Shown here: piece after piece, positions 57,695-64,000 of the stretch | Position numbering within the stretch: position 1 is the first letter of the stretch | Layout of the letters: every line of letters starts with the position of its first letter | Assembly (NCBI GenBank): GCA_022823665.1 | Contig: JAJEHN010000013.1 | Coordinates: forward strand, 62,001 to 126,000 | DNA: 64,000 nt | DNA from: Thermoanaerobaculia bacterium | GTDB taxonomy: Bacteria; Acidobacteriota; Thermoanaerobaculia; Multivoradales; Multivoraceae | Direction of reading: 5' to 3' | Notes under the pieces: model-generated | What the model saw: only the letters and a program-made list of their open reading frames with translations | Told to the model about the DNA's origin: nothing | The model's database searches: none | Made by a program: the position numbers and the translations under genes

Positions 57695-59587
57695 TTGACC
57701 GGTTCCGCACGCCACCGCCTGCCGCCGAGGCTGCTGGTCGCTATCGCCGCCATGGCGCTCACGGCCGCGTCCCACTTCGCGGGTCCGACAGGGGCCAACG
57801 CCCAGGACGGTCGGCCGCAGCAGGGGCAGATTCGAGAGGACATCGTGCTCCGCGAGTCGATCGACGTTCGGCTGATCAGTCTCGACGCCGTCGTCACCGA
57901 CTCCTCCGACCGGCCGGTCACCGGCCTGACCAAGGACGACTTCGACCTCAAGGTCCAGGACGAACCGGTCGAGATACTGAGCGTCGCGGCGGGAGAGGAC
58001 CTCCGCACCACCGTCACCGGACGCCTGACCATTCTCCTCTTCATCGACGAGCGCCACCTGCAGCGGAAGCACCGCGACGCGGCCCTGGCCGAGATCGCGG
58101 GCGCCCTCGACGAGGAGATCGCGGCCAACCCGACCTGGGTGGCGGCCGCGGCGTTCGGTGAGCGTCTCGAACCGTTGCTGTCGCCGACCCGCGACCGCGC
58201 GGCGGTGCGGGCGACGATCGAAGCGGCGATGGCCCGGGACATCCCGGTGACGACCCTGCGCTCACAGCAGCGCTCCACTTCCCTGGCCATGAGGGAGACG
58301 CTCCGGCTGATGGCGGCGAGGGGCAGCCGCTACCGCCTCGGCGAGGCCTCCCTCGCCAGCGTGGAGGCGAACCTCCGGAGCTTCGGCCAGGCCCTGCGGC
58401 AGGACACCCTGCTCACCGTCAGCGCGGTGCGCTCGCTGGTCGAGGCGCTGGCATTCGTTCCCGGCCGCAAGGCGATCCTGTTCGTGAGCGACGGCCTTCC
58501 CCGCCACCCACTCGACAGCGCCGCCAAGACGATGTACGACCGCCTGGCGGGCGCCTCCCGGCAACTCGAGGGCGACGAGATGATCAGCGCCCCCGGCTCG
58601 CTCGACCTGAACGATCGCAACCACCGGCCCTTCGGCGTCGACCGGGCCGACCGCATGGGCATGGCCACGAACATCGTCCAGGTCGACGACGGCGGCGCGT
58701 TCGCCTTTCAGACGATGGCCGCCGAGCTGAGCTGCGCGGACGCCTTCGATCAACTGGCGGCGCTCGCGAATACCCACCGGGTTACCTTCTATCCGCTCAA
58801 GCCGCCGGTCATCGACCCGGCGATCAGCGAACTCGGCGAGAGCGCCAAGGACCGCGGCTCGATCGTCGAGCTGTCGAACGTGCGGACAGGCCTGAACAGC
58901 CTGGCCGGCCTGACCGGCGGGCTCTCCTTCGTCTCCGACACCGGCGTAGCCGAGTTCCTGCAGTCGACCCGCACCGACATCTCGACCTACTACTCGCTCT
59001 CTTTCACGCCGCCCGACTCGATGGGCGACACCGGCATTCGCGAGATCACCCTCCGGCTGCGGCAACGGCCTCTCGCCCGGAGCGGCTCGCTCCGCTACCG
59101 GGCGAGCTACGCGCCGGTGACGATCCAGCAGAACCTGGCCAGCCGAGCCTGGGGAACGCTGCTGTTCGGCTGGGAGGAGAACAACCACGGCATGGAGGTC
59201 CAGGTCCGCAGATCCGCGTCGCGAGAGCGGCCGGAGCAACCCGGGCACACGCCGCTGGAAGTCAGGGCCAGTCTGCCGGTCGGCGACCTCGAACTCGCGC
59301 CTGTCCGGGCGACCCGCAACCCGGTCGCCAGCGGCTTCTTCCGCGTGGTGGTCCAGGTCCAGCGAGACGACGGCAGCCGGATGCCTCCCCAGCACTTCGA
59401 CTTCGAGCTCAACGTGCCGGTCGCCGAACTCGAGCAGGCGGCAGGCCAGTACATCGCCGTCCGCAGCGAAGTCGTCCTGCCGCCGGGCTCCTACCGGCTG
59501 GCGGTCGGCATCTGGGAGGAGAACAGCGGACGCTCGTCCTTCGTGGTCCGTGAACTGGCGGTGCAGGCCGACCCGAGCATCGCCTGA
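57695..59587 (+). CDS. VWFA-related acidobacterial secreted protein
   Basis: 630 residues from a TTG start that supplies the signal peptide (cleavage near GANAQDG). The opening DVRLISLDAVVTDSSDRPV with GLTKDDFDLKVQDEPVEI (about residues 55-90) is the hallmark of the VWFA-related Acidobacterial family (TIGR03436). A von Willebrand A-like domain follows (about 105-420) with LTILLFIDERH at the first strand and KAILFVSDGLPRHPLD near residue 262; the canonical DxSxS metal site is altered to DERH. Two insert regions and a C-terminal beta domain (about 480-620; FRVVVQVQRDDGSRM) complete it. It is probably a periplasmic or surface binding protein. Its stop is four bases from the convergent DUF5916 gene. 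Confidence 0.85.
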   Translation: MTGSARHRLPPRLLVAIAAMALTAASHFAGPTGANAQDGRPQQGQIREDIVLRESIDVRLISLDAVVTDSSDRPVTGLTKDDFDLKVQDEPVEILSVAAGEDLRTTVTGRLTILLFIDERHLQRKHRDAALAEIAGALDEEIAANPTWVAAAAFGERLEPLLSPTRDRAAVRATIEAAMARDIPVTTLRSQQRSTSLAMRETLRLMAARGSRYRLGEASLASVEANLRSFGQALRQDTLLTVSAVRSLVEALAFVPGRKAILFVSDGLPRHPLDSAAKTMYDRLAGASRQLEGDEMISAPGSLDLNDRNHRPFGVDRADRMGMATNIVQVDDGGAFAFQTMAAELSCADAFDQLAALANTHRVTFYPLKPPVIDPAISELGESAKDRGSIVELSNVRTGLNSLAGLTGGLSFVSDTGVAEFLQSTRTDISTYYSLSFTPPDSMGDTGIREITLRLRQRPLARSGSLRYRASYAPVTIQQNLASRAWGTLLFGWEENNHGMEVQVRRSASRERPEQPGHTPLEVRASLPVGDLELAPVRATRNPVASGFFRVVVQVQRDDGSRMPPQHFDFELNVPVAELEQAAGQYIAVRSEVVLPPGSYRLAVGIWEENSGRSSFVVRELAVQADPSIA

Positions 59588-59591
59588 CGCG

Positions 59592-61814
59592 TCAGCGCTG
59601 CAGCAGGTAGTTCAGCTTGACGATCAACTGCCGGCCCAGGGGCTCGCGGCGGCTGATCGTCTCGGCCGTCCAGTTCTCGTTGTAGACGATGAAGAGGTCC
59701 GAGCCCGGGCGATAGATCCAGTGGAAGCGAGCGTTGACGCCGAGCAGTTCGTCGGACGTGTTGTACTGGGCCAGCAGGTTGAGCCGGATGTTCGGACTGA
59801 AGGAGACGTCGATCCGCTGGCGGAACTGGTCGAAGCTGAAGGCCCCGGCCTGCAGCTTGACGTCCGCGTAGGTCCACTGCGTCGAGACGCGGAGGAAGCG
59901 GGACAGGCGAAAGGTCAACCCGGAGTTCGTTCTGAGCCAGTTGCCGTCGAAGAAACCGCCCCCGAAGGTGATGTTGTCGAACCAGACGGCCCGCCTGCCG
60001 CTCGTCGAGAACCCGCCGGCGAAGCCGTCGTTCTCGTAGAGACCCGGCTGCACCACGATCCCGGGAGAGATCTCGAACGGCGCGAACAACTGCTCCTTCG
60101 TTCTCCGGACTCCGCCCCAGAGGAACTCGCCGCTCAGGGTCTGCATGCCCAGCGGCGAGACACCGACCGTCTGGCTCTCGAGCCGGCCGTCGCTGCTCCG
60201 TTCGAAGCGCTCGTAGCTGAGATCCGACCACCAACTGAGGAGCCCGGCCCTCTCGATCCTCGGCCGCCACTCCAGGCGTGGATTGACCATCCGGAAGTCC
60301 CGACGCTGCAGGAATCCGACCGCCGGTTCGTAGTCCGGCTGCACCTCCACGTAGTCCCCCGTCAGACTGAGCTCCGGCCCCTGGTAGATGAAGCCGGCTC
60401 CGCGCGACTCGTTGGCCTCCTGCTCGGAGTCCGGCAATCCGCGATCGCTCACCGCCCAGAAACCGGAGAATTCGAGGCGTTGAGTCGGCTTGAAGTCGAC
60501 GTCGAGGCCGTAGAGGCGTTCACTCTCGTACCCCTCCCGGCTCCTCTCCGTGAAGATGCCGCCGACGGTCGATCGGTCGCCGATGTTCCGGGTGACCCGG
60601 GTCACTCCGTAGGTCGTCCCGGGAACGAGCATTTCGCCCGCCTCGCCATGGAGCGCCTCGGTCCGCGCACCGAGAGCGCCGACATTCCAGCCCCCGGCGC
60701 GGCCCGTGAGTCTGGCGCCGAGCTCGAGCGGGACCGTGCGCCCCTGGTCGAGGCCGATGCGGCGGGAGAAGAACGGCCTCATCAGCGCGCTCTCCCACGG
60801 CACCTTGGGTCTGGGACCGAAATCGAACACGCCGGCGTTCTCGAGGAAGAAGTCGCGCTTCTCGGGGAAGAACAGGGAGAACCGGGTCAGGTTCACCTGC
60901 TGGTCGTCGACCTCGGTCTCGGCGAAGTCCGTGTTCCAGGTCAGGTCCAGGACCATCGAACGGCTCAGGCCCCACTTCAGGTCGATGCCTCCGTCCGAGT
61001 CGTCGGAGCTGCCAAGAGCCGGGTCGTCGGTGCGGCCGCCGATGACATAGGGCTTCACGTCGAACTGACGCGAGGGCCGGAGGCCTCGAAGGCCGGTCAG
61101 ATCACCCGCCAGGGAGACGCGATACACGGCGATCTTTCCCTGCTGGTTCAGGTCCTCGGCACTTGCCTCGAGAGGCAGCGCGGCCCAGTGGGTCTCCTCG
61201 TTGCGGCGGCGGATGACCCGCTGGACGTTGAGTCCCCACCGCTCGACCCGGGGATCGAACCGAAGGGTGGAAACCGGAATCGCGATCTCCGCCACCCAGC
61301 CGGCGGCGGTCCGGCGCGCCGAAACCCGCCACACACCGTCCCAGGCCCAGTTCACGTCCCGGCCCTCGTCGGTGACCAATGCGTCGCCGCGGGCGCCGTT
61401 CGGGTTCGTCACCAGGACGTAGCCGTTGCGGAGATCGTGGAACGTGTCCAGCATCAGGAGAATCGAATCGTCCTGGAACAGGTCGCTGTCCCGCTCCATC
61501 TCCTTCGCCACGATCCGCTCCGGCTCGCGGTCGTTCGCGCGGATCGCGACGAACAGGGTGTCAGGGGTGTAGGCGACGGCGAACTCGGTCGTTTCCGTCG
61601 ACGGCGCGCCCGGACTCGGGTCCCGCTGAATGAAGCCGCCCGCCCACTCGGCGGCCGACCAGGCCGAGTCGGTCAGCTCGCCGTCGACCCGAACCGCCTG
61701 GTCGATGCGGTGCGCCGCGACGCTGGGACGGTCCTGGGAGACGACGGGAGCAGAAGCCAGCAGCGCGAGAACGGCACCGCACAGGACTACGCGACGCTCA
61801 CTCAGCCCGGCCAT
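59592..61814 (-). CDS. DUF5916 outer-membrane protein with N-terminal CBM9-like domain (copy 3)
   Basis: 740 residues. A signal peptide ends near residue 26 (APVVSQDRP). The CBM9-like domain has VRVDGELTDSAWSAAEWAGG, DDSILLMLDTFHDLRNGYVL and RFDPRVERWGLNVQR. DUF5916 follows with LTWNTDFAETEVDDQQVNL near residue 300 and FSLFFPEKRDFFLENAGVF, and the barrel ends KLNYLLQR. It is much less alike to the 39323/41580 pair than those are to each other, with an unusual end (NENWTAETISRREP). It may handle another ligand in the outer membrane. It stands alone between convergent and divergent neighbours. Confidence 0.87.
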   Translation of the reverse strand: MAGLSERRVVLCGAVLALLASAPVVSQDRPSVAAHRIDQAVRVDGELTDSAWSAAEWAGGFIQRDPSPGAPSTETTEFAVAYTPDTLFVAIRANDREPERIVAKEMERDSDLFQDDSILLMLDTFHDLRNGYVLVTNPNGARGDALVTDEGRDVNWAWDGVWRVSARRTAAGWVAEIAIPVSTLRFDPRVERWGLNVQRVIRRRNEETHWAALPLEASAEDLNQQGKIAVYRVSLAGDLTGLRGLRPSRQFDVKPYVIGGRTDDPALGSSDDSDGGIDLKWGLSRSMVLDLTWNTDFAETEVDDQQVNLTRFSLFFPEKRDFFLENAGVFDFGPRPKVPWESALMRPFFSRRIGLDQGRTVPLELGARLTGRAGGWNVGALGARTEALHGEAGEMLVPGTTYGVTRVTRNIGDRSTVGGIFTERSREGYESERLYGLDVDFKPTQRLEFSGFWAVSDRGLPDSEQEANESRGAGFIYQGPELSLTGDYVEVQPDYEPAVGFLQRRDFRMVNPRLEWRPRIERAGLLSWWSDLSYERFERSSDGRLESQTVGVSPLGMQTLSGEFLWGGVRRTKEQLFAPFEISPGIVVQPGLYENDGFAGGFSTSGRRAVWFDNITFGGGFFDGNWLRTNSGLTFRLSRFLRVSTQWTYADVKLQAGAFSFDQFRQRIDVSFSPNIRLNLLAQYNTSDELLGVNARFHWIYRPGSDLFIVYNENWTAETISRREPLGRQLIVKLNYLLQR

Positions 61815-62003
61815 CGCGCGATCTTAGCCGCGCTATCAACCGTCTCCGGATGCGCGTCAAGCACCCCTGCCAGGCCGGACGCACCAACGCCTTCGAGCCG
61901 CCGCAGGTCTGCCGAAGCGCGATACGCTGAGGAGTCCCAAACCGGCAGGAGAAGGCGCCTTGGGAAGAACCGCCGGCGCCCGGAGAACCGCAGGAGACAT
62001 ACG

Positions 62004-63041
62004 ATGTCCGCACGCATGCTGTTGATCGCCCTGGGCTGCGCCGGCGCGGCCGGATTCCTCGGCGCCGCCGGCAACGAGAAGACCTCCGACACGATGGCCT
62101 CGGCGGCGAACAACCTGCTCGCCTCCCTGAGCGCCGAGCAGCAGGCGACCGTCATGCTCGACTTCGACGCCGCCGAGCGCGTCGACTGGCACTTCATCCC
62201 CAAGGAGCGCAAGGGGTTGTCGATGCTGGACATGGACCCGGCCCAGCACCACCTGCTCCACGCCCTGCTCAGCGCCTCCCTGAGCCGCACGGGCTACGGC
62301 AAGACGACCACCGTGATGAGCCTGGAGTCCGTGCTGCGGAAGCTCGAGGAAGCGGCCGGCGCCAACCGCTTCACGTCGATGCGCGACCCCCTCCGTTACC
62401 ACGTGACGTTCTTCGGTGAACCCAGCGAGGACGGCGACTGGGGCTGGAGCTTCGAGGGGCACCATGTGTCGCTCAACTTCACCGTCGTCGCCGGCGAGGC
62501 GACCGCCTCCACGCCCCTCTTCCTGGGCGCCAATCCGCACCGCGTGCCGAGTGGGCCGCGCGAGGGTCTGCGTGCCCTGGGCCGCGAAGAGGACCTCGCC
62601 CGCAGTCTCCTCGACTCCCTCGACGACGACCAGCGCAAGCGGGCCGTGATCGGCGACGAGGCGCCGCGGGACATCTTCAGTTCAAACCGGCCGCGGGTGC
62701 AGCGCGAGGAACCTCAGGGCCTCCCCGCCAGCGCGCTCGGGTCCGATCAGCGCGAGTTGCTCGACGCGTTGATCGAGGAGTACGCCGGCAACGTTCCGCC
62801 GGACCTGGCCGAGAAGCGTCGCGCCCAGGTCGAAGCCGCCGGCGACGCGATCCACTTCGCCTGGATCGGTCCGGGCGAACCCGGCGCTCCCCACTATTAC
62901 CGCGTGCAGGCGCCCGACTTCGTCATCGAGTACGACAACGTCCAGAACCGGGCCAACCACAGCCACACCGTCTGGCGCGACTTCGACGGCGACTTCGGCC
63001 GCGATCTGCTGGCGCAGCACCACCGCGACTACAAGCACTGA
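62004..63041 (+). CDS. DUF3500 secreted protein
   Basis: 345 residues from an ATG with CAGGAGA eight bases upstream. A signal peptide ends near residue 20 (GFLGAAGNEK). The DUF3500 pattern is clear: NLLASLSAEQQATVMLDFD near residue 35, DWHFIPKERKGLSMLDMD, HHLLHALLSASLSRTGYGK, YHVTFFGEPS, WGWSFEGHHVSLNFTVVAGE near residue 150 and the C-terminal YDNVQNRANHSHTVWRDFDG. Several conserved His and Glu suggest a metal site. The family has no proven function. It is divergent from the DUF5916 gene with a 189-base gap holding no clear promoter. Confidence 0.87.
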   Translation: MSARMLLIALGCAGAAGFLGAAGNEKTSDTMASAANNLLASLSAEQQATVMLDFDAAERVDWHFIPKERKGLSMLDMDPAQHHLLHALLSASLSRTGYGKTTTVMSLESVLRKLEEAAGANRFTSMRDPLRYHVTFFGEPSEDGDWGWSFEGHHVSLNFTVVAGEATASTPLFLGANPHRVPSGPREGLRALGREEDLARSLLDSLDDDQRKRAVIGDEAPRDIFSSNRPRVQREEPQGLPASALGSDQRELLDALIEEYAGNVPPDLAEKRRAQVEAAGDAIHFAWIGPGEPGAPHYYRVQAPDFVIEYDNVQNRANHSHTVWRDFDGDFGRDLLAQHHRDYKH

Positions 63042-63097
63042 CGCGGCACCCGGCCGCGTTGCTAGGGTACGCCCCCCACTCATCCAGGAGGCGCCCA

Positions 63098-64000
63098 ATG
63101 TCAGCACCCGCTCCCGGCACGGCCGGGTGGCTTGCCCAGGTCCAGGAAGAAACCGTCGACCCGTCCCGGCGAATCGTCGATCCACACCACCATCTCTGGC
63201 GACGGCCCACCGGCGACTATCTCCTCGAGGACCTCTGGGGCGACACGGAGGCGGTCGGTTCCGACGGCGAGAGCCACAACGTCGAGAAGACGGTGTTCGT
63301 CGAGTGCCGGGCCTGCTACCGCGAGGACGGTCCGGAACACCTGCGGTGCGTCGGTGAGACGGAGTTCGTGGCGGAAGCCGCCGCCGCCTCCGCGGCGGGT
63401 GACGGCGCCACGATCTCCGGCATCGTCAGCCACGCGAACCTGACCCTGGGCGAAGCCGTCGCGGAAGTGCTCGACGCCCACGAGGAGGCCGGCAACGGAC
63501 TGTTCCGCGGCATCCGCCACGCAGGGGCCCGCGATCCCCATCCCGAGCACTTGCGCATCGCAGGCCGGGCGCCCGAGGGTCTCTACGCCCGCGACGACTT
63601 CCGCCGCGGCATGAAGGTGCTGGGCGACCGCGGCCTGACCTTCGACACGTGGCACTACCACCACCAGAACCGCGACTTCGCCGACCTGGCGCGCGCCGTG
63701 CCCGAAACGACGATGATCCTCGACCACTTCGGCACGCCGCTTGGCGTCGGCCCCTACGCGGACAGGCGCGAGGAGATCTTCGAGGCCTGGAAGGACGACA
63801 TCGCCGAGATCGCCGCGTGTCCCAACGTGGTCGCCAAGATCGGCGGCCTGGCGATGCCCGACAACGGCTTCGGCTGGAGCGAGCGCGCAACGCCCGCGAC
63901 TTCGGACGAGCTCGTCGCCGCCCAGCGCCGCTACTACCTGCACACGATCGACTGCTTCGGCCCCGACCGCTGCATGTTCGAGAGCAACTTCCCCGTCGAC
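63098..64000 (+). CDS. Amidohydrolase-2 family protein (C-terminus cut by window edge)
   Basis: 301 residues are visible up to the right edge. The ATG at 63098 follows CCAGGAGGCGCCCA. The first metal motif is RRIVDPHHHLW near residue 25, later come GLFRGIRHAG, LTFDTWHYHHQN near residue 185, MILDHFGTPLG near 205 and DRCMFESNFPVD at the edge, the usual order of the TIM-barrel amidohydrolase 2 family (PF04909). These are cytoplasmic metal-dependent hydrolases or decarboxylases acting on small cyclic lactones or acids. The substrate cannot be predicted from this part. The last ~30-50 residues lie outside the window. Confidence 0.86.
   Translation, partial: MSAPAPGTAGWLAQVQEETVDPSRRIVDPHHHLWRRPTGDYLLEDLWGDTEAVGSDGESHNVEKTVFVECRACYREDGPEHLRCVGETEFVAEAAAASAAGDGATISGIVSHANLTLGEAVAEVLDAHEEAGNGLFRGIRHAGARDPHPEHLRIAGRAPEGLYARDDFRRGMKVLGDRGLTFDTWHYHHQNRDFADLARAVPETTMILDHFGTPLGVGPYADRREEIFEAWKDDIAEIAACPNVVAKIGGLAMPDNGFGWSERATPATSDELVAAQRRYYLHTIDCFGPDRCMFESNFPVD

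Overview
The window is about 68% G+C by eye and densely coded. It looks like a piece of an Acidobacteriota chromosome, perhaps a marine or host-associated lineage of the Thermoanaerobaculia type. This is inferred from gene families common in that phylum: a VWFA-related acidobacterial protein, three outer-membrane DUF5916 proteins, a DUF6152 protein, secreted families of unknown function, and PSD1/DUF1501 gene sets shared with Planctomycetes. No rRNA, tRNA, CRISPR array, phage gene or intact insertion sequence was seen.

Layout. 1-1.8 kb (minus): a partial glutathione S-transferase-like gene and two SnoaL-like lipoproteins. 1.9-17.4 kb (plus): a membrane nuclease/phosphatase-beta-lactamase fusion, then a long, mostly overlapping set of six secreted or exported proteins (two PSCyt/DUF1549/DUF1553 proteins, two DUF1501 proteins, a cytochrome/WD40 protein and a PPC-domain protein). 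17.45-18.3 kb: a Phd/PIN toxin-antitoxin pair behind a perfect 29-bp palindrome that overlays a promoter and suggests a leaderless mRNA. 18.3-23.3 kb: a dicarboxylate/amino-acid symporter, a DUF3604 lipoprotein and a secreted unknown. 23.3-25.7 kb (minus): a malonyl-CoA-synthetase-like ligase and an SDR oxidoreductase. 25.7-31.8 kb (plus): an unknown lipoprotein, an esterase, a quinoprotein dehydrogenase and a TrkH potassium channel. 31.8-34.0 kb (minus): a RutE-like nitroreductase and a sodium:solute symporter. 34.2-37.3 kb (plus): a secreted unknown and a DPP-IV-like peptidase. 37.4-39.3 kb (minus): a membrane protein and a metallo-beta-lactamase-fold hydrolase. 39.3-43.8 kb (plus): two tandem DUF5916 proteins. 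44.1-47.7 kb: a SWIM/SNF2 helicase with its own promoter and a strong terminator.

The most interesting region is 47.9-54.9 kb. Behind the helicase terminator lies a run of small genes: an Arg-rich 73-residue peptide, a membrane-anchored CxxC thioredoxin-fold protein, a membrane-anchored stand-alone C39 peptidase, a Cys/Pro-rich secreted peptide, and three small hydrophobic peptides that each carry exactly two cysteines. One of these has a textbook double-glycine leader. A large RNA hairpin and a ~200-bp repeat separate them from a transport block (ABC-2-like permease, ABC ATPase, two Yip1-like membrane proteins); a second copy of the repeat follows that block. The parts fit a two-cysteine, GG-leader secreted peptide (bacteriocin-like) system: oxidoreductase for the disulfides, C39 enzyme for leader removal, ABC proteins for export or self-protection.

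55.1-64.0 kb holds two more secreted proteins of the 22.2-kb family, a DUF6152 protein, the VWFA-related protein, a third DUF5916 protein, a DUF3500 protein and the start of an amidohydrolase.
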